From: Leuconostoc gelidum subsp. gelidum KCTC 3527
GTDB taxonomy: Bacteria > Bacillota > Bacilli > Lactobacillales > Lactobacillaceae
DNA: 64,000 nucleotides
Assembly: GCF_000166715.1 (NCBI RefSeq)
Contig: NZ_AEMI01000036.1
Span: 165,188 to 229,187, forward strand
Direction of reading: 5' to 3'
Shown: one piece after another, positions 1 through 8,755 of the stretch
How positions within the stretch are numbered: position 1 is the stretch's first letter
How the letters are laid out: the number at the start of each line of letters is the position of its first letter
The notes under the pieces: generated by a model
What the model was told of the DNA's origin: nothing
What the model saw: only the letters and a program-made list of their open reading frames with translations
The model's database searches: none
Translations under genes and position numbers: made by a program

Positions 1-770
1 GCACTACCAACCACTTGCGCCACACCGAGTAATTTAATAACATAACCGAAAGTATTCGCATCAGCTATGTCAGCATCGGTGACATTAGAAATGCCGGTAA
101 TTGACAAATCACCTAAGACAGGTTGTACGCCAAAAGCAAAGTTTGACAAAATAATTAACTTGTACGCGGCATCAAATCCTTCAACATCATTTGTTGGATC
201 TGATTCTGCAAAACCTTTATTTTGAGCTAATTTTAGTGCATCAGCATAGGACAAGTTATTACTTGCCATCTGAGTTAAAATAAAGTTACTTGTACCATTA
301 ATGATGCCTGCTACGCGCGAAATTTCATCGGCAGTGAAACTAGTCGATAGTGTACGTAGTATTGGTACACCACCTGCAACCGCAGCCTCGAAAAATAGAT
401 CAACACCGTTTATTTCAGCGATGGCTACTAGTTCTTGTCCACGACTTGCAATTAAATCTTTGTTTGCTGTCACAACATGCTTTTTGGCATTTAATGATCG
501 TTTGATAATGTCATAGGCTTGATCTAATGTTCCCATGACTTCAACAACAATTTGAATATCTGGGTTGTCTAAAATGTCTGTTGCTTGATTTGTAATAGGG
601 AAATTTTTAACAAAACCGGTACGTTCTTTTGTCAAATTATGAATGACGGCATGCTTGACAATTAATCGAGAGCCCGTGCGTTTTGTAATTTGTTCTGCGT
701 TTTCTTGTAAAATTTTAACGACGCCACGGCCAACTGTTCCTAAGCCAAAAAGGCCAATTCCAATATCCAT
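1..770 (-). CDS. hom: Homoserine dehydrogenase, 3' end cut by window edge
   Basis: NADPH-dependent reduction of aspartate semialdehyde to homoserine, the branch point to threonine and methionine. Translating the minus strand from the ATG at 770 gives an N-terminal Rossmann motif GLFGLGTVGRG, then VVEVMGT, VVTANKDLIA and FEAAVAGGVPI followed by GIINGTSN, all hallmark homoserine dehydrogenase blocks. Only about the first 256 residues lie in the window, so the C-terminal part (including any ACT domain) is unseen. The start is chosen because MDIGIGLFG opens the fold and an AAAGGGA-type ribosome site lies just upstream. It diverges from thrC, so the two threonine genes share a 100-bp promoter region rather than forming an operon. 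Confidence 0.93.
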   Translation of the reverse strand, partial: MDIGIGLFGLGTVGRGVVKILQENAEQITKRTGSRLIVKHAVIHNLTKERTGFVKNFPITNQATDILDNPDIQIVVEVMGTLDQAYDIIKRSLNAKKHVVTANKDLIASRGQELVAIAEINGVDLFFEAAVAGGVPILRTLSTSFTADEISRVAGIINGTSNFILTQMASNNLSYADALKLAQNKGFAESDPTNDVEGFDAAYKLIILSNFAFGVQPVLGDLSITGISNVTDADIADANTFGYVIKLLGVAQVVGS

Positions 771-814
771 AATCCATCCCTTTATTTGTTATTCTTATAA
801 TTCTATCATTTTTA

Positions 815-843
815 TTCATAATTATGTAGTTATTTGTTATAAT
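815..843 (+). promoter_or_regulatory. Promoter of thrC
   Basis: TTCATA at 815-820 and TATAAT at 838-843, 17 bp apart, with an extended -10 TGt directly before TATAAT. It sits 30 bp before the thrC start and has an AAAGGAAG ribosome site after it. No attenuator or T-box was seen in the short leader. Confidence 0.6.
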
Positions 844-872
844 TTAATAAATCAGATAAAAGGAAGTTTCAC

Positions 873-2336
873 ATGATGAAATATGTTTCCACACGTGGGC
901 AAGCACCGGCAGTAACAGCAAGTCAAGCTATTTTGAATGGTATTTCACCAGATGGCGGGTTATACGTACCGGAAAAATGGCCTGAAATACCACTCGACTG
1001 GTCGGTCTTAAAAACGCAAACTTATTCCGATTTGGCAACATTAATATTTGATGCCTTTTTTGATGACTTTAGTGTCTCTGAAATCGATTATATTGTTAAG
1101 AAAGCTTATGGCAAACAATGGAAAAAAGACAATGTGGTATCATTCCACGAAGAAAACGATTTAACATACGTTGAGTTATTTCATGGCCCAACGCTTGCAT
1201 TTAAAGACGTTGCTTTACAGGCACTACCACATTTAATGACTACTGCTGCAAAAAAACAGGCTATGAGTGATAAAATTGTTATCCTCACTGCCACATCAGG
1301 GGACACAGGCACAGCTGCTATGAGTGGTTTTGGAGATGTTTCTCAAACAGAAATAATTGTTTTTTATCCAGAAGAAGGTGTCAGTGAGATTCAAAGGCAG
1401 CAAATGCAAACAGAGACAGCTGATAATGCCCATGTCATTGCAATTACTGGTAATTTTGATGACGCTCAAAAGGCAGTTAAGATTTTACTTGCTGATGAAT
1501 CATTAGCAAAAGATTTAAAGGCGGAAGGTTTGCGATTTTCATCCGCAAATTCGATTAATATTGGACGTCTTGTGCCACAAATTGTTTATTATATATATGC
1601 CTATGCTCAGCTGATTAAAGACGAAAAAATTCAGGCTGGAGATGAAATTAATATTGTTGTGCCAACCGGTAACTTTGGCAATGTTTTGGCAGCCTACTAT
1701 GCGAGTCAAATCGGATTACCAGTGAAACAGTTTATTGTCGCTTCAAACGAAAACAATGTGTTAACAGATTTCTTTACAACGGGTAAATATGATAGTAAAC
1801 GTCAGTTCAGAGTGACAAACGCACCAGCAATGGATATCCTTGTATCTAGTAATTTAGAACGTTTATTATACTTTGCTAGCGGTCAAAATGGTGATGAAAT
1901 TCAAGCATATATGACAGCATTACAGGCAAATGGGGAATATGTTGTCAAACCTGATACACGTGCCAACTTAAATAAATTTGTTGCTGCGTTTGCGACACAA
2001 GATCAAGTATCTAAAACAATTAACAAAATTGCTAACACGACAAACTATACAATTGATCCTCATACAGCCGTTGGTCGTTATGTCTATGAGCAAACTGGTG
2101 TGACAGGACCAACGTTAATTGCTGCAACAGCAAGCCCTTATAAGTTTTCAGAAACTGTACTACGGGCACTTAACATGGCGCCGGTGTCAGGACAAGCCGC
2201 ACTTGCCCAATTGTCAAAAATAACAGAAACTGAAATTCCTGTTCAAATTGCAACATTATTTAATAAGCCAGTGCGACATAAACAGGTAATAGATTCAAAA
2301 CAAATTTTAGCTACTCTCAGGCATGAAATTTTTTAA
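873..2336 (+). CDS. thrC: Threonine synthase
   Basis: PLP enzyme converting O-phosphohomoserine to threonine. The 487-residue protein has the N-terminal threonine synthase block (KYVSTRG, ISPDGGLYVPE), the PLP lysine motif HGPTLAFKD with Lys111, and phosphate-binding TATSGDTGTAA. Length fits the long bacterial/fungal form. Two ATGs occur in tandem (873 and 876); AAAGGAAG lies about 7 bases before the first. It diverges from hom and is closed by a strong hairpin. No homoserine kinase gene (thrB) is next to it in this window. Confidence 0.95.
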   Translation: MMKYVSTRGQAPAVTASQAILNGISPDGGLYVPEKWPEIPLDWSVLKTQTYSDLATLIFDAFFDDFSVSEIDYIVKKAYGKQWKKDNVVSFHEENDLTYVELFHGPTLAFKDVALQALPHLMTTAAKKQAMSDKIVILTATSGDTGTAAMSGFGDVSQTEIIVFYPEEGVSEIQRQQMQTETADNAHVIAITGNFDDAQKAVKILLADESLAKDLKAEGLRFSSANSINIGRLVPQIVYYIYAYAQLIKDEKIQAGDEINIVVPTGNFGNVLAAYYASQIGLPVKQFIVASNENNVLTDFFTTGKYDSKRQFRVTNAPAMDILVSSNLERLLYFASGQNGDEIQAYMTALQANGEYVVKPDTRANLNKFVAAFATQDQVSKTINKIANTTNYTIDPHTAVGRYVYEQTGVTGPTLIAATASPYKFSETVLRALNMAPVSGQAALAQLSKITETEIPVQIATLFNKPVRHKQVIDSKQILATLRHEIF

Positions 2337-2351
2337 ACACGAACTATTTTA

Positions 2352-2400
2352 TTTTTTAAGTTTAATAATTCGGATTTATCCGGACTATTAAACTTAAAAA
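2352..2400 (+). terminator. Terminator after thrC
   Basis: Long inverted repeat: the arm TTTTTAAGTTTAATA at 2352-2366 matches the downstream arm ending at 2399, with CGGATttATCCG inside. It separates thrC from glyA. The glyA -35 candidate overlaps its right arm. Confidence 0.7.
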
Positions 2401-2421
2401 TAACGTAAAATACGTTATAAT
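2394..2421 (+). promoter_or_regulatory. Promoter of glyA
   Basis: TTAAAA at 2394-2399, 16-bp spacer, perfect TATAAT at 2416-2421, then AGGAG at 2439-2443 and ATG at 2450. The -35 is embedded in the preceding terminator arm. Confidence 0.55.
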
Positions 2422-2449
2422 TAGATTATTAATCGATTAGGAGAATAAC

Positions 2450-3682
2450 ATGTCATTTAAAGAACGAGATCCCGAGGTTTGGAGCGCAATTCAACAAGAA
2501 GGTGCGCGTCAAAATCGCACGATTGAATTAATTGCTTCAGAAAACTTTGCCTCAAAAGGTGTCCGTGCGGCGCAAGGTTCTGTTTTAACTAATAAGTACG
2601 CTGAAGGGTACCCGTATAAACGATACTATGGTGGAACAGAATATGTTGATGTCATTGAACAACTGGCTATTGATCGATTAAAAGAACTTTTTGGTGCAGA
2701 ATATGCCAATGTGCAACCTCATTCAGGCTCACAGGCCAATGCTGCAGCTTATATGGCATTTTTGAAACCAGGTGACAAGATTTTAGGGATGAATTTAGAT
2801 GCAGGTGGACACCTGACACATGGTGCCAAGGTGTCATTTTCAGGTAAGATATATGATTCTTATACCTATGGATTGAATTCTGAGACAGAACGACTAGATT
2901 ATGAGGCCATTGCAAAACAGGCACGAGAAGTAAAGCCGCAATTAATTGTCGCTGGCGCCTCTGCTTATTCACGTATCATTGATTTTACAAAGTTCCGTGA
3001 AATTGCTGATGAAGTTGGTGCTTATTTGATGGTTGATATGGCACATATTGCTGGCCTTGTTGCTGCGGGATTGCATCCGAATCCAGTCGGTATTGCTGAT
3101 GTGGTAACTTCAACGACACACAAAACTTTACGTGGACCCCGTGGCGGTGTTATCTTATCACAAGAACAATATGCTAAGAAACTTAATTCCGCAATTTTCC
3201 CAGGTTCACAAGGTGGCCCCTTGGAGCACGTGATAGCCGGTAAGGCCATTGCATTTGGTGAAGCCTTACAACCTGAATTTAAAGTATATGCTGAACAAGT
3301 CATTAAAAATGCACAAGCAATGGCTGATGTCTTTAATCGTACTGAAGACATTCGTGTTGTGGCTGGTGGGACAGATAATCATTTGTTTAACTTGGATTTG
3401 ACAAAAACCGGTTTAAACGGTAAGCAAACACAAGAATTGTTAGATACTGTTTCGATTACCACAAACAAAGAAGCGTTACCAAATGAAACTTTGAGTCCAT
3501 TTGTAACATCTGGTATTCGAATTGGCACACCTGCGATGACAACACGGGGCTTTAACGAGGCTGATGCGCGACAAGTTGCCGAGTTAATTGTAACAGCTAT
3601 TCATAACTATGATGATCCAAAAGTACTAAAAGAAGTTAAAAAAGATACTGAAATTTTAGCTATGACACATTTGTTTGAATAA
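2450..3682 (+). CDS. glyA: Serine hydroxymethyltransferase
   Basis: Interconverts serine + tetrahydrofolate and glycine + 5,10-methylene-THF, the main one-carbon source. The 410-residue length is normal. Visible motifs: [10 protein letters not shown] near the N terminus, [17 protein letters not shown], and the PLP lysine block [13 protein letters not shown] with Lys225. AGGAG precedes the ATG with ideal spacing. It overlaps or abuts the next gene, another folate enzyme, so the pair is a folate one-carbon unit. Confidence 0.97.
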   Translation: MSFKERDPEVWSAIQQEGARQNRTIELIASENFASKGVRAAQGSVLTNKYAEGYPYKRYYGGTEYVDVIEQLAIDRLKELFGAEYANVQPHSGSQANAAAYMAFLKPGDKILGMNLDAGGHLTHGAKVSFSGKIYDSYTYGLNSETERLDYEAIAKQAREVKPQLIVAGASAYSRIIDFTKFREIADEVGAYLMVDMAHIAGLVAAGLHPNPVGIADVVTSTTHKTLRGPRGGVILSQEQYAKKLNSAIFPGSQGGPLEHVIAGKAIAFGEALQPEFKVYAEQVIKNAQAMADVFNRTEDIRVVAGGTDNHLFNLDLTKTGLNGKQTQELLDTVSITTNKEALPNETLSPFVTSGIRIGTPAMTTRGFNEADARQVAELIVTAIHNYDDPKVLKEVKKDTEILAMTHLFE

Positions 3683-3686
3683 AGGT

Positions 3687-4226
3687 ATGTTAGATAAGAA
3701 AATAGTGCGCACTGTGCAAAAGCGGCATTTAGCTAATTACGTTGGATCTCAGCGCATGCAAGAAGAAATGGCATTACGAAAGTTATTATTTCGCAGCAAT
3801 CAATGGCAAAAAGCCCAAATAATTGCTGTTTTTTTGAGTACCGCCACAGAAATCAATACACAACCAATTATTGCTCGTGCATGGTCAGAAAATAAACGAA
3901 CGGTTGTACCTAAAATTATTAATAAGCAAATGGTATTTGTTGAAATAACGTCTGGTTCTAGCTTTCGTTTAGGCAAAATGAATATTAAAGAACCAATAGA
4001 TAGTACTGTTTTCGATATTACTTTGATTGATTTAGCAATTGTTCCGGGTTTAGCGTTTACTACACATGGGGAGCGGTTAGGTTTTGGCGCTGGCTATTAT
4101 GATCGCTTTCTATCACTATTTAGTGGTGATACTGTATCATTGGTTCTGGATGTGCAACTTGTGACATCTCTACCAATAGAGAGACACGATCAAAAAGTTG
4201 ATCATGTTTTGATTCAAAGTAAATAA
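3687..4226 (+). CDS. 5-formyltetrahydrofolate cyclo-ligase
   Basis: ATP-dependent conversion of 5-formyl-THF to 5,10-methenyl-THF. SHMT itself makes the 5-formyl-THF by-product, which explains the coupling to glyA. The family signature GERLGFGAGYYDRFL is at about residues 128-142, and IVPGLAF at 118-124. I use ATG 3687 (MLDKKIVRTV), which matches the usual N terminus and gives 179 residues. An in-frame TTG at 3675 overlapping the glyA stop is the alternative. AAAGG lies almost against the ATG, so initiation may depend on translational coupling to glyA. Confidence 0.9.
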   Translation: MLDKKIVRTVQKRHLANYVGSQRMQEEMALRKLLFRSNQWQKAQIIAVFLSTATEINTQPIIARAWSENKRTVVPKIINKQMVFVEITSGSSFRLGKMNIKEPIDSTVFDITLIDLAIVPGLAFTTHGERLGFGAGYYDRFLSLFSGDTVSLVLDVQLVTSLPIERHDQKVDHVLIQSK

Positions 4227-4333
4227 TAATATCCCTAACCCTAACCTCTGGGAAATATAGATACTTCGCAGTTTTCTGTCGAAGATAATAAAATATTGGT
4301 TATTTTAAAGTCGTGTTATTCAAATCAAATTGT

Positions 4334-4362
4334 TTGACTTTTCACAAGTCACTCTATATACT
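4334..4362 (+). promoter_or_regulatory. Promoter with overlapping dyad, DoxX gene
   Basis: TTGACT at 4334-4339 and TATACT at 4357-4362 with a 17-bp spacer. A dyad TGACTT (4335-4340) / AAGTCA (4346-4351) covers the -35, a plausible repressor site; its regulator is unknown. AAGGAG precedes the ATG at 4417. The preceding 100 bases (4230-4330) show only a weak CTTCG/CGAAG hairpin. Confidence 0.6.
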
Positions 4363-4416
4363 TACTATTTGTAATAGAAATTAAGATGAATATGCATAGT
4401 ATAAGGAGAATAGATC

Positions 4417-4929
4417 ATGATAACATGGCTTCGTAACTCACCAGTCGCAATGTGGATTTTAACAATTTTACGCGTGTATCTGGGCTATCAGTGGACCTTG
4501 GATGGTTGGGAAAAAATAACAACTAGCGGTGGATTTGATGCTTCTGGGCTAATTATAGGTGCGATCAAAAACCCTGTATTAACACCAGATAAGACGAAGG
4601 CATTTCCATGGTATGATTGGTTTTTGAATGTCACAACAAGCCATGGCAAAAATACGGCAATTTTTTCATTCCTTGTGTCTTGGGGCGAGTTATTGGTGGG
4701 ATTAGGTTTGATTTTTGGCACGTTAACACTAGCTGCAGCCTTTTTTGGATTAGTCATGAATTTTTCTTATCTCGGCGCTGGTGTTGTGTCAGTTAATCCG
4801 ACGTTTATAGTTATCGGTGCGCTTTTGTTGATTGGTGGCTATAACTCTGGAAAAATTGGTTTAGATCATTGGGTTACACCTTATTTACGTCAAAAATTTC
4901 CTTTTTTGAAAAATGATATTAAAGTATAA
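4417..4929 (+). CDS. DoxX-family membrane protein
   Basis: Integral membrane protein of 170 residues with about four hydrophobic segments. MWILTILRVYLGYQWTLDGW at residues 13-32 is the typical first helix of DoxX/TQO small-subunit (DoxD-like) proteins. Later helices include IFSFLVSWGELLVGLGLIFG and FIVIGALLLIGGYNSG. Family members are linked to thiol or quinone redox and oxidative stress, but the specific function in lactic acid bacteria is not settled. It is monocistronic, between a clear promoter and a bidirectional terminator. Confidence 0.8.
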   Translation: MITWLRNSPVAMWILTILRVYLGYQWTLDGWEKITTSGGFDASGLIIGAIKNPVLTPDKTKAFPWYDWFLNVTTSHGKNTAIFSFLVSWGELLVGLGLIFGTLTLAAAFFGLVMNFSYLGAGVVSVNPTFIVIGALLLIGGYNSGKIGLDHWVTPYLRQKFPFLKNDIKV

Positions 4930-4938
4930 CGACAAAAA

Positions 4939-4975
4939 ACGACACGATCTTTTAAAAAGGATCGTGTCGTTTTTG
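4939..4975. terminator. Bidirectional terminator
   Basis: Perfect arms ACGACACGATC (4939-4949) and GATCGTGTCGT (4960-4970) around a 10-base loop, followed by TTTTTG. A-tracts on the other side make it serve the converging minus-strand gene too. Confidence 0.85.
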
Positions 4976-4989
4976 TTGCTATATGATTT

Positions 4990-5289
4990 TTAATCAACTA
5001 ATGGCAAAATATTAACAATAGAAATGCGATCACTATCATCATTTTTTAAACGTGAGATGATGTCATTGTAACGATGTTCTGATAATGGTTCTTTTTTGTC
5101 AAAAGTTAGAATTTTATTATCAATATGATTACTCGTACTTGGATATTCTTCAATACGATAGATAATTAATAGTTTTTTATAGGCAAAGGGTTGAACAATC
5201 ATACCGTCTAAATGTTCTTCTACTTGCTCTGTTGTTTGATTGGCAATGTTGTCTTCAAACGCTTGTTTTGTTTTTTTAAATAAAGCCAT
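4990..5289 (-). CDS. Small protein of unknown function
   Basis: 99-residue soluble protein (MALFKKTKQAFEDNIANQTT...). No signal peptide or membrane helix and no motif I recognise. Its start ATG overlaps the stop of the upstream amidase gene (TAATG), so it is translationally coupled to it and likely expressed in the same mRNA. Length and coupling support a real gene. Confidence 0.6.
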   Translation of the reverse strand: MALFKKTKQAFEDNIANQTTEQVEEHLDGMIVQPFAYKKLLIIYRIEEYPSTSNHIDNKILTFDKKEPLSEHRYNDIISRLKNDDSDRISIVNILPLVD

Positions 5290-6191
5290 TATTTTATCTC
5301 CGTATTTTGTTTAAAGTAAGTAGTTAATCCGTGGGTGACTAAAGTCGCAATTTGTTGTTGATATTTTTCTGTACGAATTTTTTTAAAATTTTCTGGGTTA
5401 TTGATGTAGCCCAGTTCGAGTAGTACGGCGGGCCGAGTAACATGGTCTAATACAAGGTACTGCGTTCTATCAATACCACGATTGTTAATGGGTAAGCCAT
5501 CGAGCGCATTTTTAAGCGCAGTAACCAATGCGTAACTATTTTGATGATAATAGAATTGAGAAACGCCACTTGCTGTTGTTGCACTATCCTCATTGCCATC
5601 GTGATCAAAGTGAATTGAAATTTGGGCATCTGCTTGATAGTGTTCGGCTAGACGTGGAATATGGAGTAATGGGACAAGAACGTCTTTATCACGTGTCATA
5701 AACACACGGGCACCAGTTTTTTGTAGTGCTGAGCGCATTTGTCGCGCTGTACGTAATGTATACGTCTTTTCAAAAAATTTACCGTTAACGGATGCTGAAC
5801 CATTATCGCCGGATAAACCGTCGTATTTTTTGTCTGGATTACCACCATGACCCGGATCTAAAACAATTGTAGCCTCACTAATCGGTGTGGCTGTGCGCAA
5901 TGTTTTTGATTCAGCAACCCAGCCAGCGACCCAGCCAACTTTCTCATTGTCGGTACGTCGAACTTTGTACCAACCGCGTGTCTTTTTTAAAATGATGAGG
6001 TCTGTACCACTTTTCAAAGATGCTGTAGATGTATATGTTCGGCCAGGTCCAGTACGAAATTGTACGTTATTGGGTTGTGTTGTTGTTTTATCTTTATTAA
6101 CAAGAGAGAGAATCAGACCAAATGTTGTTATTAATACAAGGGCAGTTATTACAATGCCAATTAAATTACTTAAGAGCCATTTTTTAATCAT
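5289..6191 (-). CDS. N-acetylmuramoyl-L-alanine amidase (Amidase_3) with SH3b domain
   Basis: Cell-wall hydrolase cleaving the bond between MurNAc and the stem peptide. Residues about 10-32 form one membrane segment (IGIVITALVLITTFGLILSL) that anchors or exports it. Residues about 40-95 form a bacterial SH3 domain (RTGPGRTYTS, WYKVR, GWVAGWV). Residues about 105-295 are the Zn amidase: IVLDPGHGG carries the first His, a Glu follows in the FFEKTYTLRTA block, ISIHFDHDG the second His, and LLELGYINNPENF the catalytic Glu. The first gene of a two-gene minus-strand unit. Confidence 0.9.
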   Translation of the reverse strand: MIKKWLLSNLIGIVITALVLITTFGLILSLVNKDKTTTQPNNVQFRTGPGRTYTSTASLKSGTDLIILKKTRGWYKVRRTDNEKVGWVAGWVAESKTLRTATPISEATIVLDPGHGGNPDKKYDGLSGDNGSASVNGKFFEKTYTLRTARQMRSALQKTGARVFMTRDKDVLVPLLHIPRLAEHYQADAQISIHFDHDGNEDSATTASGVSQFYYHQNSYALVTALKNALDGLPINNRGIDRTQYLVLDHVTRPAVLLELGYINNPENFKKIRTEKYQQQIATLVTHGLTTYFKQNTEIK

Positions 6192-6226
6192 TTTATACCT
6201 ACGTGAGTCAATTTATATGTATCAAT

Positions 6227-6274
6227 ATTGTAACACATATCAACGTGTCCTTTACTTTCAAAAAATGTTACAAT
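6227..6274. promoter_or_regulatory. Divergent promoters amidase / ackA built on an inverted repeat
   Basis: The same 9-mer TGTTACAAT, an extended -10 element, occurs on the plus strand at 6266-6274 (towards ackA) and on the minus strand at 6235-6227 (towards the amidase). Together they form a perfect 9-bp inverted repeat with 30 bp between. No good -35 boxes were found, as is typical for extended -10 promoters. Confidence 0.5.
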
Positions 6275-6345
6275 AATTCTATGACATATCAAGCGGCGCA
6301 TGTTGTGAAGGTATACTGAAACTTAAAGGTAAAAAGGAAAACATT

Positions 6346-7593
6346 ATGTCAAAAGTAATGGCGGTCAACGCCGGTAGTTCATCACTTAAATTTCAATTGC
6401 TAGAAATGCCTGAAGAAAAAGTATTAATGCAGGGAATTATTGAGCGCATTGGTCAGGAAAATGCTGAAATTACCATTAAATATGGTCAAAACATTGAACC
6501 AAAGCGTTTGATTGGTACTGAAGAAGGTCATATCACACTGACAAAAAATGGTGGTCAAAAGTTTGAACATGAAATGGCAATTAAGGATCATGATCAGGCA
6601 ATTGATATCTTGTTACAAAAAATGACAGATCTTGGTATTGTCAAAGATTTCAATGAAATTACAGGTGTCGGACACCGTGTTGTTGCTGGTGGTGAATGGT
6701 TTAATCATTCTGTTGTTGTAACTGAAGAAGTTTTGACAAAAATTGATCGTTTGGCAGATTATGCACCATTACACAATCCAGCCAATGCTATGGGTATTCG
6801 TGCTTTTCAAAAATTGTTACCGAATGCATTGTCTGTGGCAGTATTTGACACTTCTTTTCACCAAACAATGCCTGAAAAAAATTATCTCTATAGTATTCCT
6901 TATGAATATTATGCACGATACGGCGCCCGTAAATATGGTGCGCATGGCACATCGCATCGCTATGTGACTGAACGTGCAGCTAAAAAATTAGGTATCCCAC
7001 TTGATGAATTTAATGCAATTTCATTTCATTTAGGTGCGGGCGCTTCAATTACAGCAATTAAGAATGGTAAATCATATGATACATCAATGGGATTCACGCC
7101 GTTAGCAGGATTGACGATGGCAACACGTTCTGGGGATGTTGATCCATCATTAGTTTACTATATTCAAGAGCGTGAAGGTCTGTCAAATGAAGAAATGTTG
7201 TCAGTATTAAACAAAAAATCTGGTTTACTGGGTATTTCAACAATTTCAAGCGATATGCGTGATTTAGAAGAAGTTCAAGAAACTAATACACATGCTAAAT
7301 TAGCGCTTGATATGTTCTATGATCGTGTTATTCGTTATGCTGGACAATACTTTGCTGAATTGGGACGTGTTGATGCGGTTATCTTCACTGCTGGTATTGG
7401 TGAAAATGATGCCGTAACACGTGCAAAAGTTTTGGAATCATTGGCATTTGCTGGCGTTAAAATAGATACTGATGCTAATAATGTCCGTGGTAAAGAAGCT
7501 ATTTTGACTACTGAAGATTCAACTGTTGCTGGATTATTGATCCCAACTAATGAAGAATTAATGATTGCGCGTGATGTGGAATCATTACGTTAA
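6346..7593 (+). CDS. ackA: Acetate kinase
   Basis: Interconverts acetyl phosphate + ADP and acetate + ATP; in heterofermenters it gives extra ATP when acetyl phosphate is not needed as electron sink, and it takes the acetyl phosphate made by pyruvate oxidase. Motifs: VNAGSSSLKFQL (7-18), GHRVVAGGE (109-117), FDTSFHQTMP (168-177) and GAHGTSHR (198-205), then GDVDPS and AGIGEN. Length 415 is slightly above the usual ~400. AAAAAGGAAA precedes the ATG. Monocistronic with its own terminator. A pyruvate oxidase gene lies 34 kb downstream. Confidence 0.96.
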   Translation: MSKVMAVNAGSSSLKFQLLEMPEEKVLMQGIIERIGQENAEITIKYGQNIEPKRLIGTEEGHITLTKNGGQKFEHEMAIKDHDQAIDILLQKMTDLGIVKDFNEITGVGHRVVAGGEWFNHSVVVTEEVLTKIDRLADYAPLHNPANAMGIRAFQKLLPNALSVAVFDTSFHQTMPEKNYLYSIPYEYYARYGARKYGAHGTSHRYVTERAAKKLGIPLDEFNAISFHLGAGASITAIKNGKSYDTSMGFTPLAGLTMATRSGDVDPSLVYYIQEREGLSNEEMLSVLNKKSGLLGISTISSDMRDLEEVQETNTHAKLALDMFYDRVIRYAGQYFAELGRVDAVIFTAGIGENDAVTRAKVLESLAFAGVKIDTDANNVRGKEAILTTEDSTVAGLLIPTNEELMIARDVESLR

Positions 7594-7617
7594 AAAAATG
7601 AAGTCATTATATTTTAG

Positions 7618-7648
7618 AAGCAAGCTGTCTATAATCAGCTTGCTTTTA
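7618..7648 (+). terminator. Terminator of ackA
   Basis: Arms AAGCAAGCTG (7618-7627) and CAGCTTGCTT (7636-7645), 8-base loop, then TTATTTTG. Confidence 0.85.
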
Positions 7649-7664
7649 TTTTGTTGTTAGGACC

Positions 7665-7704
7665 TATAAAGGAGGGTGATATTTTTAAAATATCACCCTC
7701 CTTT
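7665..7704 (-). terminator. Terminator of pyrD
   Basis: Nearly perfect palindrome with arms ATAAAGGAGGGTGATAT and its complement around a short AT loop, immediately after the pyrD stop. It resembles an anti-Shine-Dalgarno sequence but its position and symmetry mark it as a terminator. Confidence 0.75.
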
Positions 7705-7709
7705 ATGAC

Positions 7710-8648
7710 TTATGCTATGATTTTTAATTGTCCACGTACGTCATCCAAAGAATGGTAGCCTTTTTTTGTGAGTATTTCGGTTAGTTCTTTCTCTAATCGT
7801 TCAAAGACAGTAATGCCTTCAATAGCAAGTTGCGAACCAACTTCAATTAAATCAGCACCACATAATAGATGGTCATAGACATCACGACCAGTTGTAACGC
7901 CACCTGTGCCAATGATTTTAATATTTGTATTTAATCTGTCTCGTAGTGCACGAACATTGGCTAACGCTGTTGCTTTGACCAATGTGCCACCAATACCACC
8001 AAAACCTGCTTTAGGTTTAATAACGACCGTATCAGTGTTTTGATCAATGACTAATCCGTTGCCAATTGAATTAATCGTATTAACAAAAGCTAAAGGAAAT
8101 TTATTTAGGATCGCAGCAATATCATCAAAATGAACAATGTCAAAATAGGGTGGTAATTTGACTCCTAAGGGCTTTTTAAAGAAAGCAAAGGCTTCAGTTA
8201 GTATTTGTTCTGTGGCTTCAAAATCATAACCTGTTTGAGGCTTACCAGGAACATTTGGGCATGACAGATTTAATTCAATGAGACCATCAAAATCAGCATC
8301 TTGTAATTGGTGTAACATAGCAATGTTTTCTTGTTTGGATAAACCAGCAATTGAAAAGAAAATTGGTTTATATGTTTCTTTAGCGGAGACATAGTTCATG
8401 TAATAGTCAAAGCCTTCATTTGGTAATCCCATTGAATTAATAGTCCCTAAACCATTATTTAATTCATAATAACGTGGTGCAGGATTACCAGGGCGTACCA
8501 AGGGTGTGGCAGATTTAGTGACAACTGCTCCAGTATATTCAGAAGCTAGAACAGCATCTAACTCCGTGCTAGTTTGACACATGACACCAGCAGCGTTAAG
8601 TAAAATGTGATTAAAATGGTAGTTTTGAATATCGGCTGTGAGTTGCAT
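7710..8648 (-). CDS. pyrD: Dihydroorotate dehydrogenase, class 1A (fumarate)
   Basis: Cytosolic FMN enzyme oxidising dihydroorotate to orotate with fumarate as acceptor, step four of pyrimidine synthesis. The 312-residue length and absence of a membrane or FAD partner point to class 1A. The active-site loop ELNLSCPNVPGKPQTGYDF places the catalytic base at Cys130, as in the class 1A enzymes. KSATPLVRPGNPAPRYYE near 45-62, NTINSIGNGL and IIGTGGVTTGRD are FMN and substrate segments. It stands alone here, away from other pyr genes. Confidence 0.95.
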   Translation of the reverse strand: MQLTADIQNYHFNHILLNAAGVMCQTSTELDAVLASEYTGAVVTKSATPLVRPGNPAPRYYELNNGLGTINSMGLPNEGFDYYMNYVSAKETYKPIFFSIAGLSKQENIAMLHQLQDADFDGLIELNLSCPNVPGKPQTGYDFEATEQILTEAFAFFKKPLGVKLPPYFDIVHFDDIAAILNKFPLAFVNTINSIGNGLVIDQNTDTVVIKPKAGFGGIGGTLVKATALANVRALRDRLNTNIKIIGTGGVTTGRDVYDHLLCGADLIEVGSQLAIEGITVFERLEKELTEILTKKGYHSLDDVRGQLKIIA

Positions 8649-8734
8649 AATTGGTTTCCTCTGACTTATATGATTTTCTCGTGAAATGTTTATCTAAGTA
8701 TAACAAAAAAATAACACGATAAAAAGGAGCAATG

Positions 8735-8755
8735 TTGGGTATAATAATAATATGA
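8735..8755 (+). CDS. Candidate leader mini-ORF overlapping uup start
   Basis: After the Shine-Dalgarno AAAAAGGAG (8721-8729) come an ATG (8732) and, in the same frame, a TTG (8735) at the better spacing of five bases. They open a 6-7 codon frame (M)LGIIII whose TGA (8753-8755) overlaps the uup ATG as ATGA. uup itself has no ribosome site at normal distance, so its translation may be coupled to this mini-ORF. This is read from sequence only. Confidence 0.35.
   Translation: MGIIII

Noticed and set aside
301..876. Plus-strand frames of 71 and 77 residues
   Set aside because: They lie opposite the clear homoserine dehydrogenase on the minus strand, and the second runs into the thrC promoter.
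2667..3351. Minus-strand frames inside glyA
   Set aside because: Shadows of a strongly conserved gene.
4230..4260. CCCTAACCCTAACC telomere-like repeat
   Set aside because: Only two short units; no repeat array.
7665..7704. Anti-Shine-Dalgarno-like AAAGGAGGGTGAT as a ribosome site
   Set aside because: It is one arm of a palindromic terminator between convergent genes.
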